Shown here piece after piece: positions 1-7,623 of a DNA stretch of 64,000 bases. The first letter of the stretch is position 1; each line of letters starts with the position of its first letter. The DNA comes from DATFVA01 sp963711455 (GTDB lineage: Bacteria > Bacteroidota > Ignavibacteria > Ignavibacteriales > Ignavibacteriaceae). Below the pieces are notes generated by a model. The model did not search any database. It saw nothing but the letters and a program-made list of their open reading frames with translations, and was not told where the DNA came from. Made by a program: the position numbers and the translations under genes. Location: the NCBI GenBank assembly GCA_963711455.1, contig CAVQEH010000004.1, forward strand, positions 558,001 through 622,000, given 5' to 3'.

Positions 1-86
1 AGGAAATCCATCAGCTTTCCAACATCTTCTACAATTAAATATGGGGCTACTCTTGGGGATTCATCGGGTATAGGTTTTACTGCCAT
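1..86 (-). CDS. VOC/glyoxalase-family protein, 5' end only (partial)
   Basis: The reverse strand opens with ATG at 86 behind a good ribosome binding site (AGGAG, 6 bases upstream) and runs off the left edge after 28 codons. The N-terminus reads MAVKPIPDESPRVAPYLIVE, followed by DVGKLMDF. This matches the opening of PhnB/glyoxalase-like VOC-superfamily proteins, where a first beta strand of the form 'PYLIVE' is followed by a helix with 'A/GKLIDFL'. Only the first strand and part of the first helix are visible, so neither metal ligands nor substrate can be judged. Family assignment rests on this short stretch. Confidence 0.6.
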   Translation of the reverse strand, partial: MAVKPIPDESPRVAPYLIVEDVGKLMDF

Positions 87-466
87 GGCAAACTCCTAAG
101 TTTTTTAAAAGTTAATCAAAGGGAAATCGTAATGAATCTAATGATTAAAGTTGTGGGAGGCAAGGAGAACCAGAATAAATCAAAGTTTTGTGCTAAGGTT
201 CAATAAATGTCTTTGGCTGGCAAGTCTATGGGGTTGTTAATGCTTTTAGAAGGAACAAATATTACAGATGTTTATTCCCTAACTGGAATATTAACTGATA
301 TATATTTATTTCCCTAATAACCGCTATGTCTTTCAATCTTGTAGAGATTGAACATTTGTAAATCAACCTAACCACTGAACTTCACAACTCCGTTAGGAGT
401 TGAACTGTAACACCATCATTCCGGTTTTTATCTTATATTACAATTGAAACTCTTAACAGGAATACA
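87..466. other. Intergenic region with two small hairpins
   Basis: Divergent promoter region between the partial VOC gene (minus) and the DUF1684 lipoprotein gene (plus). It is AT-rich and holds no convincing ORF. The only structure I see is a pair of perfect hairpins at 332-352 and 385-402, listed separately. Confidence 0.5.
332..402. repeat. Twin hairpins, REP-like
   Basis: Two perfect inverted repeats lie 32 bases apart. The first has 8-base arms TTCAATCT/AGATTGAA (332-339 and 345-352) around a 5-base loop. The second has 7-base arms CAACTCC/GGAGTTG (385-391 and 396-402) around GTTA. Both are followed by a similar tail (TTGAAC...TGTAA), which suggests two diverged copies of one unit, as in REP-type elements. 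No T-tract follows, so a terminator role is unlikely. No copy was noticed elsewhere in the window. Confidence 0.5.
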
Positions 467-1354
467 ATGAAATCCATTATTATTTTTTTCCTTCTCTCTT
501 TATTTATTATTTCCGGCTGTGAAAAAGATAAAGGCAATCCCAATTACATCAACTCTATTAAACAATGGCACGAGAACAGGATTAAAAGATTAAAAACCGA
601 GAACGGCTGGTTAAATCTTGTGGGGCTTTACTGGCTGAAGGAAGGAGAAAATACTTTCGGAAGTGCCGTGGATAATGATATAGTTTTTCCTATAAGTGCA
701 CCGGCACATTTAGGTACTTTTATTTTAACTGGTGGAAAAGTCGATGTGCAAATTAATCCCGCTGTACAGGTTCTTACAGATTCCGGAACAGTAAAGGAAA
801 CAGAAATGAAAGATGATCTTTCCGGGAATCCTACTGTATTACAGAACGGAAGTTTAAAATGGTTTATTATAAACCGGAACGGCAAGTATGGAATAAGACT
901 GAGAGATCTGGAAGCACCGCTTTTAAAGGAATTTAAAGGAATTGAGACTTATCCTATTGATGAAAAATGGAAAGTGGAAGCAAAGTTTGTTCCTTATCAT
1001 TCTCCGAAAGTGATAGAGATTCCAAACATTCTGGGTTCGGTGGAAGAAGATACTGTTGAAGGAAAACTTGAGTTTAAGCTTGAAGGTAATGATTACACTC
1101 TTGACCCGGTAAGTGAAGGTAATGAATTCTTTATAATTTTTGCAGATGAAACTAACGGGAATGAAACTTATGGTGCTGGAAGATTTTTATATTCAGATAA
1201 GCCGGATTCTTCAGGGAAAACCATTATCGATTTTAACAAAGCTTATAATCCTCCCTGTGCCTTTACAAAGTTTGCAACCTGTCCATTGCCGCCAAAACAA
1301 AATTATCTTCATTTAAAGATCACTGCAGGAGAAAAAAAGTACGGCAACCACTAA
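467..1354 (+). CDS. DUF1684 domain lipoprotein
   Basis: A 295-residue protein with a lipoprotein signal: short basic start, hydrophobic core, then lipobox IISGC with Cys at about residue 18, so it is probably tethered to a membrane. The body matches DUF1684: near the start 'WHENRIKRLKTENGWLNLVG' and near the end 'GAGRFLYSD' and 'DFNKAYNPPCAFTKFATCPL', the signature region of that family. The biochemical function of DUF1684 is unknown to me. The gene stands alone; its stop overlaps the 3' end of the convergent amidotransferase gene by 4 bases, so the pair share no obvious terminator. Confidence 0.85.
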   Translation: MKSIIIFFLLSLFIISGCEKDKGNPNYINSIKQWHENRIKRLKTENGWLNLVGLYWLKEGENTFGSAVDNDIVFPISAPAHLGTFILTGGKVDVQINPAVQVLTDSGTVKETEMKDDLSGNPTVLQNGSLKWFIINRNGKYGIRLRDLEAPLLKEFKGIETYPIDEKWKVEAKFVPYHSPKVIEIPNILGSVEEDTVEGKLEFKLEGNDYTLDPVSEGNEFFIIFADETNGNETYGAGRFLYSDKPDSSGKTIIDFNKAYNPPCAFTKFATCPLPPKQNYLHLKITAGEKKYGNH

Positions 1355-2055
1355 TTTTCTGAACAGGCTGAAACAAATTCAGTTATCAAAGGGCTTGCAG
1401 CATTATTGAGTGCAGCCAGCTCCGGCTGGAACAGAGTTGCAATAAAGAAATGTTTTTCAGGCAGTTCAATTATTCTTACATCCCCATCTGCATCATTTCC
1501 GGAGATTACAACTCCGCTTTTTAACAGAACATCTACATATTTATTGTTTAATCCGTAGCTGCAATGGTATTCTTCAATTATTTCATCTTTTCCGTATATC
1601 TTCCATGCACGTGTACCGGGAATCAATTTTATTTTACCTTTTTGTCCAACTAATGAGCAGCTTAAAGGACTGATAATTTTTAGTCCGGCTTCAGGATTAG
1701 ACTCTGCGTGGTCGGCTGATTTTAATCCCGATACATTTCTTGCAATTTCAATTAAACAATGTTGAAACCCTCCGCAGGTTCCTAAAAAAGGAAAATCATT
1801 TTCCCGTGCAAACCTGATCGCTTTTAACGCTCCTGCTAAACTTTTATAAGGACTTGCAGGCACGCACCAGAATCCATCATATCCTGAAAGTTCATTATTA
1901 TCATTTTTATCCAGTTCATCTGTCAGAAGCCATTTATAGTCTATATTAATTTTTTGCTCTTCCGAGATTAATCTGAAAGCTTTGGGAATAGCTATGTGGG
2001 CTCGTACGTTATCACAGTAATCACCGATTAATCCAATTTTTATTTTTTCTTTCAT
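1351..2055 (-). CDS. CTP synthase C-terminal-like class I glutamine amidotransferase-fold protein
   Basis: A 234-residue protein starting at ATG 2055. The open frame extends upstream to 2145, but that extension looks non-native and overlaps the divergent gene. It resembles only the amidotransferase half of CTP synthase: N-terminus 'KIKIGLIGDYCDNVRAH', nucleophile elbow FLGTCGGFQH with Cys94, and a C-terminal 'FQPE' at 209-212. The synthetase half is absent, as in the family NCBI names 'CTP synthase C-terminal region-related (seleno)protein'. Where true glutaminases have His-Pro-Glu, this has Gln210-Pro-Glu212, so the usual Cys-His-Glu triad is incomplete and glutamine hydrolysis is doubtful. 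Reaction and partner are unknown. Confidence 0.8.
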   Translation of the reverse strand: MKEKIKIGLIGDYCDNVRAHIAIPKAFRLISEEQKINIDYKWLLTDELDKNDNNELSGYDGFWCVPASPYKSLAGALKAIRFARENDFPFLGTCGGFQHCLIEIARNVSGLKSADHAESNPEAGLKIISPLSCSLVGQKGKIKLIPGTRAWKIYGKDEIIEEYHCSYGLNNKYVDVLLKSGVVISGNDADGDVRIIELPEKHFFIATLFQPELAALNNAASPLITEFVSACSEN

Positions 2056-2101
2056 GTCATTCGCTTTTTTGTAACAGAGAAAATTTTTATGCATTTTATA
2101 G

Positions 2102-2485
2102 ATGATGAACAAAGCTAAAATAAAAATTCTGGTAATATTAATCATTTTGATTATGGGAATTTCTTTTGCTGACGGTCCGATGAAAAAAATTATTGAAAAA
2201 GACGGGCTTGGGATTTATTTCCTTTTTTACCAGGAAGGCAACGGAGTTGAGAATAACGGGGTGGTAATATATTTAACCAACAAAAACGATTTCGCGATAA
2301 ACTATAAATTTCAACTTATCTTCAGGTCTGATGAAACTGAAAATATACAGGAAGTAAATGGAATGCTTAAAGAAGGCGAAAGAAAAACAGGAAGTAACGA
2401 GGGATTATATTTTATTCCATTTGCAGATAAGAGAAGCATATCAGAAGTGGGAGTAACAAAAATACAAATTGAAAAAATAGATTAA
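2102..2485 (+). CDS. Small secreted protein of unknown function
   Basis: 127 residues (or 126 if the second of two adjacent ATGs, at 2105, is used). A signal peptide is clear: 'KAKIKILVILIILIMGISFA' followed by DGP. The mature part of about 100 residues alternates polar and hydrophobic residues in a beta-rich pattern. I do not recognise a family. It is divergent from the amidotransferase gene and ends just before a hairpin terminator at 2496-2517. Confidence 0.6.
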   Translation: MMNKAKIKILVILIILIMGISFADGPMKKIIEKDGLGIYFLFYQEGNGVENNGVVIYLTNKNDFAINYKFQLIFRSDETENIQEVNGMLKEGERKTGSNEGLYFIPFADKRSISEVGVTKIQIEKID

Positions 2486-2495
2486 TAATAAAAAC

Positions 2496-2517
2496 AAAGC
2501 CGGAGTTACCCGGCTTT
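2496..2517. terminator. Bidirectional intrinsic terminator
   Basis: Perfect 8-base arms AAAGCCGG/CCGGCTTT around a 6-base loop. It sits between the convergent small secreted protein gene (plus) and the thioredoxin gene (minus). Upstream A-rich sequence gives U-rich tails on the minus transcript. Confidence 0.7.
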
Positions 2518-2541
2518 ATAAATCGGAAGACCCACTGCCAA

Positions 2542-2904
2542 TTATGCAGCAGCAGTTAACAACTCTTTCTCAATAACCTCAACAATATTATTTTTTGGTA
2601 AAGCACCAACTGCCATTTTCGGCTGACCTTCAACCGGGACAAAAAGTATTGAAGGGATACTCCTTATTCCAAACATTGCTCCTAATTCCTGTTCCTCATC
2701 TGTATTTACCTTGTAAATATTCAGCTTTCCTTTGTACTCTTCGGATATTTCATCGAGGACAGGGCCAACCATTCTGCAGGGTCCGCACCAGGGTGCCCAG
2801 AAATCAATAATACAAGGAATATCACCTTCAAATTTCCATTCCTGGTTCTTCTCAAAATCAAATACTTTTGTTTTAAATGTGTCTTTATTTAAGTGCTCAG
2901 ACAT
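2542..2904 (-). CDS. trxA: Thioredoxin
   Basis: A 120-residue cytoplasmic thioredoxin, probably reducing protein disulfides. The active site is APWCGPCRM with Cys40 and Cys43, preceded by the buried Asp in 'CIIDFWA'; the cis-Pro loop is 'IRSIPSILFV'. There is no signal peptide. The start is ATG at 2904 behind GGAGAAAGACAG. It is the last gene of a five-gene minus-strand run (rhodanese, DUF6132, DUF2892, DUF302, Trx), 28 bases after the DUF302 gene. This context points to a specialised partner for sulfur or persulfide handling rather than necessarily the general housekeeping thioredoxin. Confidence 0.92.
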   Translation of the reverse strand: MSEHLNKDTFKTKVFDFEKNQEWKFEGDIPCIIDFWAPWCGPCRMVGPVLDEISEEYKGKLNIYKVNTDEEQELGAMFGIRSIPSILFVPVEGQPKMAVGALPKNNIVEVIEKELLTAAA

Positions 2905-2932
2905 CTGTCTTTCTCCTTTTTCTGTTAAATAT

Positions 2933-3316
2933 TTAAATTGCTTCGAAAACTCTTTTCATTTTTAATTGAACTTCCTGCGCGACGGGTTTTAATTTTTCAT
3001 TATCAATTATTTGTGTCATTATCATCGGATCGAAGAAAGAAACCATCGTGCCGCCATTATTTTCATAAACTATAACATTGCACGGTAGTAAAAGTCCTAA
3101 CTGTTCTTCAGCCTGCAATGCTTTATGGGCAAGAGGAGGATTGCAAGCACCGAGTATCGTATATTTTTTGAAATCAACATCGATTTTCTTCTTTAAGGTT
3201 TCTTTTATATCGATTGATGTAAGAACGCCGAAGCCTTCTTTTTTCAACTCTTCAGTTACTTTTTCAAGTGCCTTTTCATAAGGCTGGTTTATCTTTTTCG
3301 AAAATCCGTAATCCAC
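2933..3316 (-). CDS. DUF302 domain protein
   Basis: 127 residues covering a whole DUF302 domain: 'YEKALEKVTEELKKEGFGVL', then 'YTILGACNPPLAHKAL' and 'LGLLLPCNVIVYE'. The start codon is GTG at 3316, supported by AAAGGA six bases upstream. DUF302 proteins are often next to thioredoxin, rhodanese and small membrane proteins in sulfur-related cassettes, as here. The two conserved Cys residues (GACNPP and LPCNVIV) could bind a sulfur species or heavy metal; that is inference. Function not established. Confidence 0.88.
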   Translation of the reverse strand: MDYGFSKKINQPYEKALEKVTEELKKEGFGVLTSIDIKETLKKKIDVDFKKYTILGACNPPLAHKALQAEEQLGLLLPCNVIVYENNGGTMVSFFDPMIMTQIIDNEKLKPVAQEVQLKMKRVFEAI

Positions 3317-3379
3317 TTTTATCCTTTTCTTAAGTTTAATATTTCCCGGTAAAAACAGGGTAATTTATCTGACAAAATA

Positions 3380-3595
3380 TTAAGCTGTTTTGCCTTCTTT
3401 TTTAGCAGTACTTAATTTCATAATGGAATATAAAGGGCAAACACTTATAAGAGCGGTTCCAAGAAATACGACTGCCAGTATTCCAAATATAACAGCAGCA
3501 GTCCCGGTTAAAGTACCGTTAAAAATTAAGATTGCAAAAACCAAAGCAAGAATAATTCTAAGCAAACGATCAATACTACCAACATTCTTTTTCAT
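3380..3595 (-). CDS. DUF2892 (YgaP-type) small membrane protein
   Basis: 71 residues: 'MKKNVGSIDRLLRIILALVF' leads into two hydrophobic helices (about 12-32 and 36-57), then 'CPLYSIMKLS'. The N-terminal 'N.G..DR..R...G/A' pattern and the 'CPLY' after the second helix are characteristic of DUF2892, the membrane domain also found fused to rhodanese in YgaP. Here the rhodanese is a separate protein two genes upstream in the same run, so the two may form an equivalent split complex at the inner membrane. Confidence 0.88.
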   Translation of the reverse strand: MKKNVGSIDRLLRIILALVFAILIFNGTLTGTAAVIFGILAVVFLGTALISVCPLYSIMKLSTAKKEGKTA

Positions 3596-3630
3596 TTTGA
3601 ATTTCCTTTTTTATTTACAATACATTAGAT

Positions 3631-3840
3631 TCACTTCTTTTCATTTGGTTTCCAGGATGTAAAAACCACTCCGATTAAGGCTCCATATCCTGTGCTTAAC
3701 CATGGATTACTGGTGATAGCACAGGTTCCGGTTACACATCCCACATAATTATAATAAAGAAAACCACCGAGTGCGCCTAATGCAATTGGTAAAATTCTTT
3801 TTGTCCATTTAAATACTATTTGTGATTTTGAAAGTTCCAA
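3631..3840 (-). CDS. DUF6132-like small membrane protein (TTG start)
   Basis: 69 residues with two membrane helices (about 13-31 and 48-62) separated by 'GCVTGTCAITSNPW', a Cys-containing loop typical of the DUF6132 family. The start is TTG at 3840, supported by GGGAGG nine bases upstream and by the lack of an in-frame ATG. Its first 25 bases overlap the end of the rhodanese gene, which suggests translational coupling. The paired Cys residues in the loop may carry sulfur between periplasmic and cytoplasmic partners; this is inference. Confidence 0.8.
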   Translation of the reverse strand: MELSKSQIVFKWTKRILPIALGALGGFLYYNYVGCVTGTCAITSNPWLSTGYGALIGVVFTSWKPNEKK

Positions 3841-4202
3841 GCAACCATTCCTCCCTTGAGATTAGATGCATTAAATCCGTGTTTCTGCAGAAAGACAGCG
3901 GCATTAAGGCTTCTGTTCCCGCTTCGGCAATAGCAAACAATCTCTTTATTTTTGAATTTAGTTAACTCTTCCTGCCGGCTTCGCAACTGGTTTAAAGGAA
4001 TATGAACCGAACCTTTAATGTGTCCTTTTTTTCTTTCAGGCTCTGTTCTTACATCGAGCAAAAGAACGTTATTTGTTTTTAATCTTTTACTGATTTCATC
4101 TGAATCGTAATGCCTTATCTTTTTGTTATTTATAAACTTTCTAACATAAGAAAGCATTACAAAAGCTATAACAACGTATAAGATTATTTGACCTGCACTC
4201 AT
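3816..4202 (-). CDS. Membrane-anchored rhodanese
   Basis: 128 residues: one N-terminal membrane helix (about 5-20) and then a single rhodanese domain (about 30-128). Seen: 'LLLDVRTEPERKKGHIKGSV' (the cdc25/rhodanese A motif region) and the active-site loop CRSGNRS with catalytic Cys92. The six-residue loop length fits sulfurtransferases rather than phosphatases. This is the first gene of the cassette, starting at ATG 4202 behind GGAGTATAT. It probably supplies or removes persulfide sulfur at the membrane. Confidence 0.92.
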   Translation of the reverse strand: MSAGQIILYVVIAFVMLSYVRKFINNKKIRHYDSDEISKRLKTNNVLLLDVRTEPERKKGHIKGSVHIPLNQLRSRQEELTKFKNKEIVCYCRSGNRSLNAAVFLQKHGFNASNLKGGMVAWNFQNHK

Positions 4203-4563
4203 ATATACTCCATAAAATTATTCAACATGTCAAAAATTATTTATGCCATATTCCGTTTTATTTCGGTTCAAATACCGTCTTACTGCTTTAAACTGGTTTC
4301 CTGAATGAAATGCACGACAAAAAAATCAATAAAAAAAGAGTTTGATTCACCTGAGATGAAAAAGATTCAGTTTGTATATTATAATCACTATCCAATTTAT
4401 GAATTATCAATTACTACTTACAATGAAAATTTCAGTATATAAAAAATATGATACTATTAAATATCAATTTTTATCCTGGTGAATAGAATATTTCTTCGTT
4501 TTAAATTATTTTAAATAAGGATTTTATATTTCATTACCATAAAAATCAACCACAAAGAAGAGG
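4203..4563. other. Divergent intergenic region, no gene seen
   Basis: 361 AT-rich bases between the rhodanese cassette (minus) and the ABM-fold gene (plus). It must hold both promoters. I see no strong hairpin, repeat or supported ORF; a 28-codon open frame near 4357 lacks a good ribosome binding site. Confidence 0.4.
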
Positions 4564-4569
4564 ATGGTT

Positions 4570-4884
4570 ATGGAACATTTAATTATTAAATTCAAAGTGA
4601 AAAAAAATAAATTGGAAGAAGCAAAATCTGCAATTACAAATTTTGTGAATGAAATCAGGGGAAAGGAACCGGGGACAATTCTTTATAATTGTTTCCAGGA
4701 AAAAAGTGATGAGACTTCATTCATCCATACTATAAGCTTTGAAAGCGAAAAGGCGGAAGAGCATCACAGGCATACAGAGTATGTTAAAAAATTTGTTGAT
4801 AAGCTTTATCCTGTCTGTAAATCTGAACCGGAGTTTTCAGAGTTAAATTTAGTCTGTTCCAATAAAAAAAATGAATTCAAATGA
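4570..4884 (+). CDS. ABM-fold (antibiotic biosynthesis monooxygenase-like) protein
   Basis: 104 residues. Two in-frame ATGs are available (4564 and 4570). The ribosome binding site GAAGAGG ends at 4563, six bases before 4570, so I choose the second. The sequence follows the ferredoxin-like ABM fold of putative quinol monooxygenases: 'LIIKFKVKKNKLEEAKSAI', then 'EPGTILYNCFQEK' and 'FIHTISFESEKAEEHHRHTE'. The His-rich part of the second helix is typical. Substrate cannot be told from sequence. The GNAT gene follows after 31 bases, so the two may be co-transcribed. Confidence 0.7.
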   Translation: MEHLIIKFKVKKNKLEEAKSAITNFVNEIRGKEPGTILYNCFQEKSDETSFIHTISFESEKAEEHHRHTEYVKKFVDKLYPVCKSEPEFSELNLVCSNKKNEFK

Positions 4885-4915
4885 TTTCTCTTAACCAATA
4901 TGATGGGAGAAAAAC

Positions 4916-5494
4916 ATGGCTGCAATCAAATCGGCTTATAAATATCAACCTTTAACTTATGAGAAATGGCGGGACCTTGAAAATCTTTTCGGACAAAAAG
5001 GAGCCTGCGGCGGATGCTGGTGTATGTTCTGGAGAGAGTCAAGGAAAGAATTTGAAGAGAAAAAAGGGGAAGGGAACAGAACCGCTTTAAGAAGATTGGT
5101 TAAGGGAAAAGTACAAACCGGTATAATTGCGTATGATGAAAAGAATCCTGTCGGGTGGATAGCATTTGCACCAAGAGAAGAATACCCGAAACTTGAAACC
5201 TCTAAAATTCTTAAACGGGTTGATGATAAGCCTGTCTGGTCTGTTGTATGTTTTTTTATTAATAAAGGCCATCGCAGGAAAGGGTTGACAATAGAGCTTC
5301 TAAGGGAAGCTGAAAAGCATGCAAAGAAAAACGGCGGCAGAATACTTGAAGGATATCCTATCGAACCAAAGACTAAAAATTATGCTCCCGCTTTTGCTTA
5401 CACAGGTTTGGCATCGGCTTATAAAAAAGCAGGTTTCTCAGAAGTTGCAAGGCGGTCTGAAACACGCCCGATAATGAGAAAGGTTTTGAAATAG
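4916..5494 (+). CDS. GNAT-family N-acetyltransferase
   Basis: 192 residues with a GNAT core: 'VGWIAFAPREEYPKL' (beta strand), then 'VVCFFINKGHRRKGLTIELL' where 'GHRRKGL' is the acetyl-CoA pyrophosphate loop (motif A), and 'GLASAYKKAGFSEVARR' near the end. An N-terminal Cys/Trp cluster 'CGGCWCMFWR' is characteristic of a particular GNAT subgroup of unknown substrate. The start ATG 4916 follows GGGAGAAAAAC. It follows the ABM-fold gene on the same strand. Confidence 0.85.
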   Translation: MAAIKSAYKYQPLTYEKWRDLENLFGQKGACGGCWCMFWRESRKEFEEKKGEGNRTALRRLVKGKVQTGIIAYDEKNPVGWIAFAPREEYPKLETSKILKRVDDKPVWSVVCFFINKGHRRKGLTIELLREAEKHAKKNGGRILEGYPIEPKTKNYAPAFAYTGLASAYKKAGFSEVARRSETRPIMRKVLK

Positions 5495-5536
5495 AACTAC
5501 AGTAAATAAAATTCTAAAAGCTCGGCAAATAATTAT

Positions 5537-6907
5537 TTACCTTTCAGATAGTTCTATTTCTTTGCCCGTCTCTGCGGCATACACTTTTCTTTTTTTATTT
5601 TCTTTTAAGATTGACGAACCTATCCAATCAATTGCAGCGGGATCACCGTGAATGAGAATTACTTTTTCAGGGTTAAGCTTATCAACTATTTTAACCAGGT
5701 CTTCTCTTAGAGAATGTGCCGAAAAACGAAAACGTTTTATTGTACATTTAACCTCGGACTCCTCACCGAGAGTTGATAATTTAATTTTCATCCCTTTCTC
5801 TGCATTAGAAACAACAAATCCGGGAGTCCCTTTTTCCATATATCCCACGGAAAAAATTGCCGAGTTTTTCTGTCTGAGCCATTTTTGTGCAAGTCTAAAT
5901 GAAGCAGTTCCTTCAACCATCATTCCACTTGTAGCAAGCACAAAACAGGGATGCTTAAAAAACTCCTCGGGGTTTTCAATTTCATATAAGTCTTTTTGAG
6001 GAACAGAACCTAACTCAAATTCGGTATCATTACAGTTTACCACGTACCGGTTGTAATCATAAACCCTGGAAATTTTTCTGGAAATTCCACCGGTATAAAT
6101 ATCCGTTTTTGTAAGCTTTCCGCTTTCCATTAGCTGCCATATTAATTTCATTACCTCCTGCATTTTACCGAGAGAAAAAACAGGTATTAAAACAGAACCG
6201 CCTTCGTTAATAACTTTATTTGCAGCAACGGCTAATCTCTCAGATTCTTTTTTCCAGTTATTTATTGTTGAAGAATCGGTTGCCCCGTAGGTTGTTTCAA
6301 GAAGAAGAGTATCAACTTTTATTTTGGGCAGTGATGCTCCTTTCATCCATGATTGTGATTTTAAATTGATGTCTCCCGTATAAAAAATTTTGCTTCCTCC
6401 CTGTTCGATTAAAATTGATGCTGAACCGAGAATATGTCCGGCATCGTGGAAAGTGATTTTAACAGGTTCATAACCTGAATGATCGTACCCTTTGATTTGG
6501 AATTCTTCATTAAATGCTCTGTATTCAATCGATTGAATTAATAGATCAATTTCCTGGTGTGAATAGATTTTAAGTTCATCTTCGGAAACCTGCTGAGCTA
6601 AAATTGAAACTGCATCATGAAGAGTAAGTTCAGCGATTGCTCTTGTCTGTGGAGTTGTAATAATTTTTATGTAAGGATGTTTCTGAACAAGAAAAGGCAA
6701 GCTACTTATGTGGTCCTGGTGAGCATGAGAAACCAAAACATAATCAACATTTTCATTTTGTATTAAATCAAAATCAGGTAAAGCTTCCACTCCTGTTTTC
6801 TGCGGATGCATTCCGCAATCGATTATAATCCCAGTCCCATTAATATTTAAGTAATAACAATTTGCACCTATTTCCCCGGCACCGCCGAGCGGAATAAATT
6901 TTATCAT
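5537..6907 (-). CDS. MBL-fold beta-CASP nuclease (CPSF/Ysh1-like)
   Basis: 456 residues, full length for a bacterial beta-CASP RNA-processing metallo-beta-lactamase. The metal site is 'VLVSHAHQDHISSL' (H61, H63, D65, H66), followed by 'DAGHILGSASI' and 'FYTGDIN'. The beta-CASP part includes 'FVLATSGMMVEG', and the C-terminal RMMBL segment has 'FSAHSLREDLV' and 'VILIHGDP'. Such proteins are RNA endo/exonucleases, acting in the cytoplasm. The upstream R-M-like genes are on the same strand, 33 bases away, but a functional link is not implied. The clear set of ligands makes an active enzyme likely. Confidence 0.92.
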   Translation of the reverse strand: MIKFIPLGGAGEIGANCYYLNINGTGIIIDCGMHPQKTGVEALPDFDLIQNENVDYVLVSHAHQDHISSLPFLVQKHPYIKIITTPQTRAIAELTLHDAVSILAQQVSEDELKIYSHQEIDLLIQSIEYRAFNEEFQIKGYDHSGYEPVKITFHDAGHILGSASILIEQGGSKIFYTGDINLKSQSWMKGASLPKIKVDTLLLETTYGATDSSTINNWKKESERLAVAANKVINEGGSVLIPVFSLGKMQEVMKLIWQLMESGKLTKTDIYTGGISRKISRVYDYNRYVVNCNDTEFELGSVPQKDLYEIENPEEFFKHPCFVLATSGMMVEGTASFRLAQKWLRQKNSAIFSVGYMEKGTPGFVVSNAEKGMKIKLSTLGEESEVKCTIKRFRFSAHSLREDLVKIVDKLNPEKVILIHGDPAAIDWIGSSILKENKKRKVYAAETGKEIELSER

Positions 6908-6940
6908 AAAAATTTTTATTAGGTTATTATCATGTCCGGC

Positions 6941-7579
6941 TTATTTAATTGCCCAGATAACATCAGATACTGTTGTCTCTCCCGGTTCAAAATCAAATTT
7001 TAAAAGAAAATCCGGATTGAAGCCAATCATATATCTTTCAATCACGGATTTCAGCCAGGTTATTTCTGATTTAAGGTGCCAGTGATTTCCGTCCCCGGAA
7101 TATAACACAATAAATAATCTGTTCTTTAAATGTTTTCGTTGCTGCTGCGATTGATTTCTGTACAGCCATTTTATAAGCTCATCTGTTTTCTTAACTGCTT
7201 CATCAATATTATAAGGAAAGTTTTTAGGAAACACCGATGTTTTATGATCAAATTTTGCTCCCTGGATTGCAAAATCAACAAGCCTGTCTTTTTCATCTAT
7301 TGCAGGAATAACATCCGGCATAGAACAGAATATTTTTTCCACCGCATAAGCCGACCAGAAGTTGTACCACCGGTTTAAAGCATAGTTGGAAATATTATCG
7401 TGTTCTCTGTCTTTAATAAACCTGTCTTTAATTTCCCTTAAAACATTTTCAAAAACCGGTTCATGATATACAAAGTTAGTCAGTTTATCATAACGGTCAT
7501 TTTGTTTGCGTCCCCATTTATAAGGATATTTTAGGCGTTTTTTTAATTCTGTTTCAATATTTGATAGCTTTATATCCAT
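6941..7579 (-). CDS. Putative PD-(D/E)xK restriction endonuclease
   Basis: 212 residues from ATG 7579; the frame is open further upstream but that part overlaps the methyltransferase gene and looks non-native. I do not recognise a named family. Around residues 100-113 the sequence is 'RLVDFAIQGAKFDHKTSVFP': Asp102 and Asp111-x-Lys113 fit the PD-(D/E)xK nuclease pattern. It lies 44 bases after an amino-methyltransferase gene on the same strand, the arrangement of a type II restriction-modification pair. The recognition site is unknown. The alternative is a non-cleaving partner protein. The ribosome binding site is weak. Confidence 0.6.
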   Translation of the reverse strand: MDIKLSNIETELKKRLKYPYKWGRKQNDRYDKLTNFVYHEPVFENVLREIKDRFIKDREHDNISNYALNRWYNFWSAYAVEKIFCSMPDVIPAIDEKDRLVDFAIQGAKFDHKTSVFPKNFPYNIDEAVKKTDELIKWLYRNQSQQQRKHLKNRLFIVLYSGDGNHWHLKSEITWLKSVIERYMIGFNPDFLLKFDFEPGETTVSDVIWAIK

Positions 7580-7623
7580 AAATGGCACACAGATCAAACT
7601 GATTAAATCGATCTCCACAAATT

